Assembly (NCBI RefSeq): GCF_015461835.1
Contig: NZ_JACOPX010000012.1
Span: 69,768-133,767, forward strand
Direction of reading: 5' to 3'
DNA length: 64,000 nucleotides
DNA from: Pseudomonas neuropathica
GTDB lineage: Bacteria > Pseudomonadota > Gammaproteobacteria > Pseudomonadales > Pseudomonadaceae
Each line of letters begins with the position of its first letter. The stretch's first letter is position 1. The position numbers and the translations under genes are program-made. The notes beneath the pieces are model-generated. The model did no database searches. It saw only the letters and a program-made list of their open reading frames with translations, and was not told the origin of the DNA. Below are positions 42,796 through 51,380 of this stretch, one piece after another.

Positions 42796-43184
42796 CCCCT
42801 CACCCCAGCCCTCTCCCGAAGGAGAGGGAGCCGACCGAGGTGTCTTGCATCAGACATCGACCTGACAAACCGAGTCGATTATGGATTCACAGACGCATTT
42901 CGCGTCGGCGTCATGTCGATTTTGGATTCACAGATGCATTTTCACGTCGGCGTCACTCCTGAGCATCCCCCAATCAGTCCCCTCTCCCGAAGGAGAGGGA
43001 GCCGACCGAGGTGTCTTGCATCAGACATCGACCTGACAAACCGAGTCGATTATGAATTCACAGACGCATTTCGCGTCGGCGTCATTTCGATTTTGGATTC
43101 ACAGATGCATTTTCACGTCGGCGTCACTCTTGAGCATCCCCCAATCAGTTCCCTCTCCCTCTGGGAGAGGGTTAGGGTGAGGGG
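42796..43184. repeat. Intergenic inverted-repeat element, copy 5, tandemly duplicated
   Basis: Left end CCCCTCACCCCAGCCCTCTC, right end GAGAGGGTTAGGGTGAGGGG. Between them a unit of 171 bp is repeated in tandem: CTCTCCCGAAGGAGAGGGAG begins at 42811 and again at 42982, with only scattered differences. Each unit also contains an imperfect internal repeat of TGGATTCACAGA(C/T)GCATTT...GTCGGCGTCA. It lies between the convergent lipoprotein and AAA ATPase genes. Confidence 0.9.
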
Positions 43185-43200
43185 CTTTTGCCTGAATCAC

Positions 43201-44397
43201 TCAATCCGGCCAGTTCCACGCCGGCTCATCCAGCACCCGCTGGCCGACAATTCCGGTCTGCCCCAGGGTTTTCTCCAGCACGATGCAATTGCACTCCGGG
43301 TCTTCCTGCAACGCCGAAATCAACCGCCGCGCATGCGACACCACCCACACCTGACACTGCTCCGAGGCACGGATAATCAACCGCGCCAGTGCCGGCAACA
43401 GATCCGGGTGCAGGCTGGTCTCCGGTTCGTTCAGCACCATCAGCGACGGCGGCCTCGGCGTTAGTAGCGCCGCAACCAACAGCAAATAACGCAACGTGCC
43501 GTCCGACAACTCCGCCGCCGATAACGGCCGCAACAAGCCTTCCTGATAAAACTCGATGGCAAACCTTCCACCGGCCTGAGCTTCGATATGCACCCGTGCG
43601 CCAGGAAACGCATCGGTAATCGCCGCACGCATGGCGTCGCCGTCACCGATTTCGATAATGGTCTGCAACGCCGCTGCCAGATCACGGCCGTCGTGATGCA
43701 GCACTGGTGTGCGTGTGCCGAGTTGTGGCTGACGCACCGGTGCATCGGCATCGCTGCGAAAGTGATCATAAAATCGCCAGCGGCGAATGAACTCACGCAT
43801 CTGGAACACTTCCGGCGAGCTGCGCAGGCTGCCGACCTGATCGAACAGACTGTCGAAATTCGGTGTGTGTTGCGCCAGTACGTCCCATTTGCGCTCGGCG
43901 CGTGCGCGGATCATCGGGCCGTCGCGATCCACCAGCAGGCTGGCGGGGCGGTAAAGCGCGCCGGCCCAGATGCATTCGCGCTTGATCTGCGGGTCGAGGC
44001 TGAAGCGCGAAGGAATGGGGCGCGACTGCTCGGGCAGCATGAAGTGGCCGTTCGAGTCGGGGAGTCCGAGGCTGATCGAGTAGCTGAAATCTTCCCCGGC
44101 GAACCCCAGGCGCAGTCGCTTCACGCCTTGGCGTACCGTCGACTGGATCGGCACTTCACCATTGCGCATGCGTCTGCTGATGGTTTCCGGTCCGGCCCAG
44201 AAGGTCGACTCTAGCCCACCCTCACGGGCCAGTGCATTGACCACCCCGCCCTGAGCGGTTTCCGCCAACAGGCGCAAGGCCCGGTAGAGGTTGGACTTGC
44301 CGCTGCCGTTGGGGCCGGTGATCAGGTTCAGCCGGCCGAGCGGGATCACCAGTTTGTTGATCGAGCGGTAATTGGCCACCGCGAGAGTATTGAGCAT
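43201..44397 (-). CDS. AAA family ATPase (SMC/RecF-like, OLD-type ATPase domain)
   Basis: The 398-residue ATPase starts MLNTLAVANYRSINKLVIPL, a RecF-like lead, then Walker A GPNGSGKSNLYRALRLLAE. Late motifs are LSAAELSDGTLRYLLLVAALL (signature-like) and LMVLNEPETSLHPDLLPAL (Walker B with D-loop), then VVSHARRLI. This is the predicted-ATPase group found alone in many bacteria. No TOPRIM nuclease or defence partner is adjacent, so a defence role is not supported. AAGGAATT precedes the ATG at 44397. Function unknown. Confidence 0.85.
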   Translation of the reverse strand: MLNTLAVANYRSINKLVIPLGRLNLITGPNGSGKSNLYRALRLLAETAQGGVVNALAREGGLESTFWAGPETISRRMRNGEVPIQSTVRQGVKRLRLGFAGEDFSYSISLGLPDSNGHFMLPEQSRPIPSRFSLDPQIKRECIWAGALYRPASLLVDRDGPMIRARAERKWDVLAQHTPNFDSLFDQVGSLRSSPEVFQMREFIRRWRFYDHFRSDADAPVRQPQLGTRTPVLHHDGRDLAAALQTIIEIGDGDAMRAAITDAFPGARVHIEAQAGGRFAIEFYQEGLLRPLSAAELSDGTLRYLLLVAALLTPRPPSLMVLNEPETSLHPDLLPALARLIIRASEQCQVWVVSHARRLISALQEDPECNCIVLEKTLGQTGIVGQRVLDEPAWNWPD

Positions 44398-44534
44398 GGA
44401 ATTCCTTCTCTTGAGGCGCCCATTGCAGGAGCTGCCGCAGGGAAATATGAGGATCGAACGGGCGAACGTTGAACCCTGTTCTAAGCTCACAGTCGTATCG
44501 TCACTTGCACGTTCGTACACAGGAAGGAGTCTGC

Positions 44535-45638
44535 ATGGCGAGTCCCGGTTTGAAAACAGCGGTCATGCTGAGTCTGATCACGTTGGTGACCGCCTGCGGC
44601 GAGAAAAAAGCCCCTGAGGAATACCTTCCCAGGGTCTTTGTACAGGAAGTGAAACCCACGGATTACGCCGCTTCGGTGACGTTGACCGGTGACGTGCAGG
44701 CGCGCGTGCAGACCGAATTGTCGTTCCGCGTCGGCGGCAAGATCATCCAGCGTATGGTTGACGTCGGTGACCGGGTCACGGCCAGGCAAGTGCTGGCCAA
44801 ACTCGACCCCAAGGATTTGCAGACCAACGTCGACTCGGCTCAAGCCCAGGTCGTCGCTGAACAGGCCCGGGTGAAACAAAGTGCGGCCGCCTTCGTGCGC
44901 CAGCAAAAACTCCTGCCCAAGGGCTACACCAGCCAGAGCGAATACGATTCCGCCCAGGCCGCGTTGCGCAGCAGCCAGAGCGCCTTGAGCGCGGCGCAGG
45001 CGCAACTGGCCAACGCCAAGGATCAACTCAGTTACACCTCACTGATCGCTGACGCGCCGGGTGTCATCACTGAGCGCCAAGCCGAAGTCGGCCAAGTGGT
45101 TCAGGCCACCGCGCCGATTTTCAGTCTGGCCCGCGATGGTGATCGCGATGCCGTGTTCAACGTTTATGAATCACTGCTCGCCGAGCGTCCTACGGACAAC
45201 AAGATCACCGTCAGCCTGCTCGACAATCCCGAGATCAAAACCACTGGCACCGTACGCGAAGTCACCCCGGCAGTGTCGGCGCAGTCCGGCACCGTGCAAG
45301 TCAAGGTCACCCTCGACAAACTGCCGCCGGGCATGCAGCTCGGTTCGGTGGTCAGTGCCACGGCCAAAGGCTCAGGTAAATCGGCGGTTGAACTGCCGTG
45401 GTCAGCGCTGACCAAAAACGTTAGTGACCCGGCGGTGTGGATGGTCGACGACAAAGGCGAGGCGCAGCTGCACACCGTCACCGTCGGCCGTTACCTGACG
45501 GGCAAAGTCATCATCAGCGAAGGCCTCAAGGGCGGCGAGAAAGTCATCGTCGCTGGCGGGCAGTTGTTGCACCCGGGGATGAAAGTCGAGATTGCCGAAA
45601 ACACCTACAAGGATCTGCAACCGGGAGCACAGCCATGA
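44535..45638 (+). CDS. triA: RND efflux periplasmic adaptor lipoprotein TriA
   Basis: The 367-residue membrane-fusion protein has a lipobox LVTACGE, a lipoyl half-motif (VQTELSFRVGGKIIQRMVDVGDRV), a coiled hairpin region rich in Ala/Gln (residues 100-170) and beta-barrel parts. It joins the inner-membrane pump TriC to an outer-membrane channel. Two adaptor genes followed by one pump gene is the hallmark of P. aeruginosa TriABC (PA0156-PA0158). AGGAAGGAG precedes the ATG at 44535. A lone REP half (CAGGAGCTGCCGCAG) lies upstream near 44428. Confidence 0.88.
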   Translation: MASPGLKTAVMLSLITLVTACGEKKAPEEYLPRVFVQEVKPTDYAASVTLTGDVQARVQTELSFRVGGKIIQRMVDVGDRVTARQVLAKLDPKDLQTNVDSAQAQVVAEQARVKQSAAAFVRQQKLLPKGYTSQSEYDSAQAALRSSQSALSAAQAQLANAKDQLSYTSLIADAPGVITERQAEVGQVVQATAPIFSLARDGDRDAVFNVYESLLAERPTDNKITVSLLDNPEIKTTGTVREVTPAVSAQSGTVQVKVTLDKLPPGMQLGSVVSATAKGSGKSAVELPWSALTKNVSDPAVWMVDDKGEAQLHTVTVGRYLTGKVIISEGLKGGEKVIVAGGQLLHPGMKVEIAENTYKDLQPGAQP

Positions 45639-46699
45639 AGCAACTGTGGCTGTTACCGATGGCTGTGTTGTTGGCCGCCTGCTCGAAGAAAGAACCGCCC
45701 CCGGAGCCCGTGCGCCCGGTGCTGTCGGTCAAGGTCGAAGCGCTGAGCGAGGAAAACCTCGGGCGTTTTGCCGGCAGCATTCAGGCGCGTTACGAGAGCA
45801 ACACCGGTTTCCGCGTCGGTGGCCGTATCGCCAGCCGTAACGTCGATGTCGGCGCCGAAGTGGAGAAGGGCACGCTGCTCGCCACACTCGACCCGTCCGA
45901 TCAGCAAAACCAGTTGCGTTCGGCCCAAGGCGATCTGGCGAAAGTCCAGGCGCAATTGATCAACGCCCAAGCCAACGCGCGCCGTCAGCAGGCACTGTTC
46001 GATCGCGGCGTTGGCGCGCAGGCACAACTGGACATTGCCACGACCGATCTGAAAACCACCCAGGCCTCGCTGGATCAGGCGCGCGCGGCGGTCAATCAGA
46101 GCAAGGACCAGCTCGGCTACACAGAATTGCGCTCCGACCACAAAGCCGTTGTCACTGCGTGGAATGCCGAGGCCGGGCAGGTGGTCACCGCCGGCCAGCA
46201 AGTGGTGACCCTGGCGCAACCGGACATCAAGGAAGCGGTGATCGATCTGCCGGATACATTGGTTGATCAGATTCCCAGCGACGTAGTGTTCTCGGTGGCC
46301 GCGCAACTCGACCCGAGCATCAACACCACAGCGGTCATTCGCGAGATTGAGCCTCAAGCGCAGAGCGCCACGCGCACCCGGCGTGCACGCCTGACCCTGG
46401 CCGACACGCCGGACGGCTTTCGCCTCGGCACGGCGATCAGCGTGACCCTGAGTTCAGCGATCAAGCCGCGCATCGAATTGCCCGTCACCGCGCTGCAGGA
46501 GGTCGACGGCAAATCACGGATCTGGGTGATCGACACGCAAAACAAAACCGTCAGCCCGCGCGACATCACGGTGATCAGTCGCAGCGACAGCAGCGTGGTG
46601 CTGGCGGGCGGCGTGAAAAACGGCGAGCGCGTGGTCAGCGCCGGCGTCAACAGCCTCAAACCCGGACAATCCGTGAAACTTGACGAGGACAGTCAATGA
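45635..46699 (+). CDS. triB: RND efflux periplasmic adaptor lipoprotein TriB
   Basis: This second 354-residue adaptor has lipobox LLAACSK and the same layout as TriA (YESNTGFRVGGRIASRNVDVGAEV; hairpin 90-165). Its ATG overlaps the triA stop and its stop overlaps the triC start, so the three are translated as a unit. In P. aeruginosa both adaptors are required for triclosan efflux. No outer-membrane channel gene is present, and OpmH is used in that species. Confidence 0.88.
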   Translation: MKQLWLLPMAVLLAACSKKEPPPEPVRPVLSVKVEALSEENLGRFAGSIQARYESNTGFRVGGRIASRNVDVGAEVEKGTLLATLDPSDQQNQLRSAQGDLAKVQAQLINAQANARRQQALFDRGVGAQAQLDIATTDLKTTQASLDQARAAVNQSKDQLGYTELRSDHKAVVTAWNAEAGQVVTAGQQVVTLAQPDIKEAVIDLPDTLVDQIPSDVVFSVAAQLDPSINTTAVIREIEPQAQSATRTRRARLTLADTPDGFRLGTAISVTLSSAIKPRIELPVTALQEVDGKSRIWVIDTQNKTVSPRDITVISRSDSSVVLAGGVKNGERVVSAGVNSLKPGQSVKLDEDSQ

Positions 46700-49600
46700 A
46701 AGGCTCTTTCAACCTCTCCGAATGGGCCCTCAAGCATCAGTCATTCGTCTGGTACCTGATGTTCGTCGCGTTGCTGATGGGCGTGTTCTCGTACTTCAAT
46801 CTGGGCCGCGAAGAAGACCCTTCATTCACCATCAAAACCATGGTGATCCAGACCAAATGGCCGGGCGCGACGCAGGAGGAAACCCTCAAGCAGGTCACCG
46901 ACCGCATCGAGAAAAAACTCGAAGAACTCGACTCCCTCGATTACGTGAAAAGCTATACGCGCCCCGGCGAATCGACGGTGTACGTGTACCTGCGCGACAC
47001 CACCAGTGCCAAGGACATCCCGGAAATCTGGTACCAGGTGCGCAAGAAGATCGATGACATTCGCGGGCAGTTTCCCCAAGGGATTCAGGGGCCGGGATTC
47101 AACGACGAATTCGGTGATGTGTTCGGTTCGGTGTATGCGTTCACCGCTGACGGTCTGACCATGCGCCAGTTGCGCGACTACGTCGAGCAGGCCCGCGCCG
47201 AGATCCGCAACGTACCGGGGCTGGGCAAGATCGAAATGGTCGGCCAGCAGGACGAAGTGATTTACCTCAACTTCTCCACGCGCAAACTGGCCGCGCTGGG
47301 TATCGACCAGCGTCAGGTGGTGGAAAGCCTGCAATCACAAAACGCCGTAACCCCGGCGGGTGTGATCGAGGCTGGCCCCGAGCGGATTTCCGTGCGCACC
47401 TCGGGGCAGTTCGCTTCGGAGAAGGATCTGGCCGAGGTCAATCTCAAGCTCAATGACCGTTTCTATCGTCTGGCCGACATTGCCGACATCAGCCGTGGTT
47501 ACGTCGACCCGGCCACCCCGGAGTTCCGCTTCGACGGCAAACCGGCGATCGGTCTGGCCATTGCCATGCAGAAGGGCGGCAACGTTCAGGAGTTTGGTAA
47601 GGCGCTGCACACACGCATTGATGAGCTGACGGCGGACTTGCCGGTGGGCGTCGGCGTGCACACCGTTTCCGATCAGGCTGTGGTGGTGGAAGAGGCTGTC
47701 GGCGGCTTTACCAGCGCGCTGTTCGAAGCGGTGATTATCGTACTGGTGGTGAGCTTCATCAGTCTCGGCGTGCGCGCCGGTCTGGTGGTGGCGTGCTCGA
47801 TTCCGCTGGTGCTGGCGATGGTGTTTGTGTTCATGGAGTACAGCGGCATCACCATGCAGCGGATTTCCCTCGGCGCGCTGATTATCGCCCTCGGCTTGCT
47901 GGTGGACGACGCGATGATCACGGTGGAGATGATGGTCACCCGGCTGGAGATGGGCGAGACCAAGGAGCAGGCGGCGACATTTGCCTACACCTCGACCGCG
48001 TTCCCGATGCTCACCGGTACGCTGGTGACCGTCGCCGGTTTCGTGCCGATCGGCCTCAACGCCAGTTCTGCCGGTGAGTACACCTACACGCTGTTTGCGG
48101 TGATCGCGGTGGCGATGATCGTCTCGTGGGTGGTGGCGGTGTTCTTCGCCCCGGTAATCGGCGTGCACATTCTCAGTGCCAACGTGAAACCTCATGAAGC
48201 CGAGCCCGGCCGCATCGGACGCGCGTTCAATGGCGGGCTGTTGTGGGCCATGCGCAATCGCTGGTGGGCGATCGGGATCACCGTGCTGTTGTTTGCCCTG
48301 TCGATTTTCTGCATGCGTTTTGTGCAGAACCAGTTCTTCCCGGCGTCGGATCGCCCGGAAATTCTCGTCGACCTGAACCTGCCGCAAAACGCCTCGATCG
48401 ACGAAACCCGCAAAGCCGTCGACAAGCTCGAAGCGACGCTCAAGGGTGATCCGGACATCGTGCGCTGGAGCACCTACATCGGTCAGGGCGCGATCCGTTT
48501 CTATCTGCCCCTCGACCAGCAATTGCAGAACCCGTACTACGCGCAACTGGTGATCGTCAGCAAGGATTTCGAGGCCCGTGAGGCGTTGAGCCAACGCCTG
48601 CGCGAGCGCTTGCACAAGGACTTCGTGGGCATTGGCAGTTACGTGCAGGCGCTGGAAATGGGCCCGCCGGTGGGGCGTCCGATCCAGTACCGGATCAGCG
48701 GCAAGGACATTGATCAGGTGCGCAAGCACGCCATCGACCTGGCCACCGAACTGGACAAGAATTCGCACATCGGCGAGATCATTTACGACTGGAACGAACC
48801 GGGCAAAGTCCTGCGCATCGACATCGCCCAGGACAAGGCGCGCCAGCTCGGGCTGTCGTCCGAAGACGTGGCGAAACTGATGAACAGCATCGTCAGCGGC
48901 TCGCCATTGACTCAGGTCGATGACGATATCTACCTGATCAATGTGGTCGGGCGCGCGGTGGATTCGGAACGCGGCACTCCGGAAACCCTGCAAAACCTGC
49001 AGATCGTCACCCCGAGCGGCACGTCGATTCCGCTGCTGGCGTTCGCCACCGTGCGTTATGAACTGGAGCAGCCGCTGGTGTGGCGTCGTGACCGCTTGCC
49101 GACCATCACCATCAAGGCCTCGGTGCGCGACGAGATCCAGCCGACCGATCTGGTGAAACTGCTCAAGCCGTCGATTGATGCCTTTGCTGACAAACTGCCA
49201 GTGGGCTACAAGGTCGCCACCGGTGGTACGGTCGAGGAAAGCGGCAAGGCCCAAGGGCCGATTGCCAAGGTTTTGCCGTTGATGCTGTTTTTGATGGCGA
49301 CCTTCCTGATGATCCAGTTGCACAGCGTGCAGAAGATGTTCCTCGTCGCGAGTGTCGCGCCGCTGGGGCTGATCGGCGTAGTGCTGGCGCTGGTGCCGAC
49401 CGGCACGCCGATGGGCTTCGTGGCGATCCTGGGGATTCTCGCGCTGATCGGCATCATCATCCGTAACTCGGTGATTCTGGTGACGCAGATCGATGAGTTT
49501 GAGAAGAAGGGCTATGCGCCGTGGGATGCGGTGGTGGAAGCGACCGAGCACCGGCGCCGGCCGATCCTGTTGACCGCGGCAGCGGCGAGCATGGGCATGA

Positions 49601-49743
49601 TCCCGATTGCCCGGGAAGTGTTCTGGGGACCGATGGCTTACGCGATGATTGGCGGGATTGTGGTGGCGACGTTGCTGACGCTGCTGTTCCTGCCGGCGCT
49701 GTATGTGGCCTGGTACAAGATTCGCGAACCGAAGAAGGATTGA
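46696..49743 (+). CDS. triC: RND efflux pump TriC
   Basis: The 1015-residue inner-membrane RND transporter has the N-terminal helix (SFVWYLMFVALLMGVFSYFNLG), two large periplasmic loops and helix clusters near residues 335-540 and 860-1010. The proton-relay region LGALIIALGLLVDDAMITVEMM carries the paired aspartates of helix 4. NSVILVTQIDEFEKKG and LTAAAASMGMIPIAREVFWGP are late RND signatures. The EEDPSFTIKTMVIQTKWPGAT start is typical of the TriC/AcrB-like HAE2-near group. Likely exports biocides such as triclosan. No local repressor gene is seen. Confidence 0.92.
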   Translation: MKGSFNLSEWALKHQSFVWYLMFVALLMGVFSYFNLGREEDPSFTIKTMVIQTKWPGATQEETLKQVTDRIEKKLEELDSLDYVKSYTRPGESTVYVYLRDTTSAKDIPEIWYQVRKKIDDIRGQFPQGIQGPGFNDEFGDVFGSVYAFTADGLTMRQLRDYVEQARAEIRNVPGLGKIEMVGQQDEVIYLNFSTRKLAALGIDQRQVVESLQSQNAVTPAGVIEAGPERISVRTSGQFASEKDLAEVNLKLNDRFYRLADIADISRGYVDPATPEFRFDGKPAIGLAIAMQKGGNVQEFGKALHTRIDELTADLPVGVGVHTVSDQAVVVEEAVGGFTSALFEAVIIVLVVSFISLGVRAGLVVACSIPLVLAMVFVFMEYSGITMQRISLGALIIALGLLVDDAMITVEMMVTRLEMGETKEQAATFAYTSTAFPMLTGTLVTVAGFVPIGLNASSAGEYTYTLFAVIAVAMIVSWVVAVFFAPVIGVHILSANVKPHEAEPGRIGRAFNGGLLWAMRNRWWAIGITVLLFALSIFCMRFVQNQFFPASDRPEILVDLNLPQNASIDETRKAVDKLEATLKGDPDIVRWSTYIGQGAIRFYLPLDQQLQNPYYAQLVIVSKDFEAREALSQRLRERLHKDFVGIGSYVQALEMGPPVGRPIQYRISGKDIDQVRKHAIDLATELDKNSHIGEIIYDWNEPGKVLRIDIAQDKARQLGLSSEDVAKLMNSIVSGSPLTQVDDDIYLINVVGRAVDSERGTPETLQNLQIVTPSGTSIPLLAFATVRYELEQPLVWRRDRLPTITIKASVRDEIQPTDLVKLLKPSIDAFADKLPVGYKVATGGTVEESGKAQGPIAKVLPLMLFLMATFLMIQLHSVQKMFLVASVAPLGLIGVVLALVPTGTPMGFVAILGILALIGIIIRNSVILVTQIDEFEKKGYAPWDAVVEATEHRRRPILLTAAAASMGMIPIAREVFWGPMAYAMIGGIVVATLLTLLFLPALYVAWYKIREPKKD

Positions 49744-49753
49744 GTCAACAGCG

Positions 49754-49921
49754 CCCCTCACCCTAACCCTCTCCCGGGGGGAGAGGGGACTGACCGCGGT
49801 GTCTGAAGCTATCCATCGACCTGAAGGATCGGGTCGATTTTGGATTCAGCGAAGTTCGATCAAGTCGGTGTACTTCTACAATCTCCCCCAATCTGCTCTG
49901 GGAGAGGGCTGGGGGTGAGAG
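49754..49921. repeat. Intergenic inverted-repeat element, copy 6
   Basis: CCCCTCACCCTAACCCTCTC at the left with hairpin CTCTCCCGGGGGGAGAG, and GGGAGAGGGCTGGGGGTGAG at the right, whose hairpin arm is partly lost. The core holds CATCGACCTGAAGGATCGGG and TTTTGGATTCAGCGAAG, close to copy 2. It lies between triC and the convergent methyltransferase. Confidence 0.83.
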
Positions 49922-49939
49922 GCTTGTCTCTGACTCGAC

Positions 49940-50566
49940 TCAAGCCTTACGCCAAACGCTGGCCAACCAAGGCTGCTGCTCACGCGGCAGCCCGGCCGGC
50001 CGATAGTAATGCTCAAGCTCGACAAACCCCGCTTCCGTCAATAACCCCTGCCACGCCGCCAGATCGTGATACGAACCGTACCGCGGCCCGTTCCAGCCCT
50101 CACGGTTATCCCCGCGTGGATTCGAGCTGAACAGCACACCACCGGGCTTCAGGGCACCATGCAATTGCTTGAGCACCCGCGGCAACTCCTGCAACGGCAC
50201 ATGAAACAACACCGCGTTGGCGAAGATGCCGTCGAAGCGTTCGGCCGGCAGATCCAGCTTCAGAAAGTCCTGTTGCAGCACCTCGCAGCCACTGTCCTCA
50301 CGGGCCATTCGCGCAAACTCTTGCGAGCCGTCGAGCCCCACAGCGACATGCCCCATGCGCGTAAACGTTTGCAGATCTCGCCCTGGACCGCAGCCAAAAT
50401 CCAGAATCGTGTATGGCGCCGTGCCCTGAATATGCCGTAGCAACGCATCGGTGTTCTGGCTGACATCGTGATCGCGGGTGCCTTCGCGGAAGTCTTCGGC
50501 CACTGAGTTGTAATGGCCGAGGGTGGTGGCGGTGATCTGTTCGAGATCGGTGGGGGTCTGCTTCAT
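49940..50566 (-). CDS. SAM-dependent methyltransferase, UbiE/Tam-like
   Basis: The 208-residue class I methyltransferase has TILDFGCGPGRDL as the SAM-binding loop, GLDGSQEFARMA as motif II and FDGIFANAVLFHVP as motif IV. LKPGGVLFSSNPRG follows. The start MKQTPTDLEQITATTLGHYN at 50566 lacks a clear ribosome site, but it matches the usual length of the group. Substrate unknown. A longer frame would begin inside a REP element. Confidence 0.85.
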   Translation of the reverse strand: MKQTPTDLEQITATTLGHYNSVAEDFREGTRDHDVSQNTDALLRHIQGTAPYTILDFGCGPGRDLQTFTRMGHVAVGLDGSQEFARMAREDSGCEVLQQDFLKLDLPAERFDGIFANAVLFHVPLQELPRVLKQLHGALKPGGVLFSSNPRGDNREGWNGPRYGSYHDLAAWQGLLTEAGFVELEHYYRPAGLPREQQPWLASVWRKA

Positions 50567-50635
50567 GGTCGGTATACGCGGGCAGTTGGGATTCGCCGAA
50601 TATACGCCATGAAGCGGGGCGGCTGCGCAGCCCAT

Positions 50636-50697
50636 CGCGAGCAGGCTCACTCCTGCATTTGAAATGCGTTCCCCCTGTAGGAGTGAGCCTGCTCGCG
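50636..50697. repeat. REP doublet, AGGAGTGAGCCTGCTCGCG class (short spacer)
   Basis: CGCGAGCAGGCTCACTCC and its inverse flank TTTGAAATGCGTTCCCCC. It lies between the methyltransferase start and the metI stop, both on the minus strand. Confidence 0.92.
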
Positions 50698-50735
50698 AAA
50701 GCGGTTGTGAAGTCGCTACATGAACTCGGCCAGAC

Positions 50736-51380
50736 TCAGCGCTTGTTCAACCCCCGCGCCAAGCGATCCCCACCCAACTGAATCACCGCGACCAACGCCA
50801 CCAGCAACACAATCACCGTCAACATGATCTGGCTGTCAAAGCGCTGATAGCCGTAGCGATAAGCGATATCCCCCAAGCCACCGGCACCAATCGCCCCGGC
50901 CATGGCCGAGGAGTTGATCATCGTCACCAGCGTAATCGTGAACCCGCCGACAATCCCCGGCAGCGCTTCGGGCAATAGCACATGCCAGACAATGTGCCAG
51001 CGCCGGCAACCCATCGCCTGCGCGGCTTCGATCAAACCATGATCGACCTCGCGCAGACTCACTTCGGCAATCCGCGCAAAGAACGGCGTCGCCGCAATCG
51101 TCAGCGGCACCACGGCCGCCCACACTCCGTACGTGGTGCCGACAATCAACCGGGTAAACGGAATCAGCGCGACCATCAGAATCAGAAACGGGATCGAGCG
51201 AAACAGGTTCACGAACGCGCCCAAGGCACGATTCAGCACCGGCGCCTCGTAGATGCCGCCCTTGTCGCTGGTGACCAGGATCACCGCCATGGGAATCCCC
51301 ACCAGCAAGGCGATCAGCGACGACACGCCGACCATCAGAAACGTGTCGATAAAACCCTGCAACAAGCGATCAAACCACAT
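50736..51380 (-). CDS. metI: Methionine ABC transporter permease MetI
   Basis: The 214-residue permease starts MWFDRLLQGFIDTFLMVGVSS and has about five helices. SLREVDHGLIEAAQAMGCRRWHIVWHVLLPEALPGI is the coupling loop and INSSAMAGAIGAGGLGDIAYRYGYQRF is diagnostic for MetI. It overlaps the metN stop by 11 bases. It is the last gene of a metQ-metN-metI run on the minus strand. In this sulfur context, substrates may include methionine, its sulfoxide or other small sulfur compounds. Confidence 0.94.
   Translation of the reverse strand: MWFDRLLQGFIDTFLMVGVSSLIALLVGIPMAVILVTSDKGGIYEAPVLNRALGAFVNLFRSIPFLILMVALIPFTRLIVGTTYGVWAAVVPLTIAATPFFARIAEVSLREVDHGLIEAAQAMGCRRWHIVWHVLLPEALPGIVGGFTITLVTMINSSAMAGAIGAGGLGDIAYRYGYQRFDSQIMLTVIVLLVALVAVIQLGGDRLARGLNKR

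Noticed and set aside
43201..44397. AAA ATPase considered as part of an anti-phage defence system
   Set aside because: No TOPRIM nuclease, toxin or other defence gene is adjacent; the neighbours are a repeat element and an efflux operon.
47335..49761. 808-codon open frame on the minus strand across triC
   Set aside because: It is an Arg/His/Gln-rich antisense shadow with no recognisable domain, while triC has all RND motifs.
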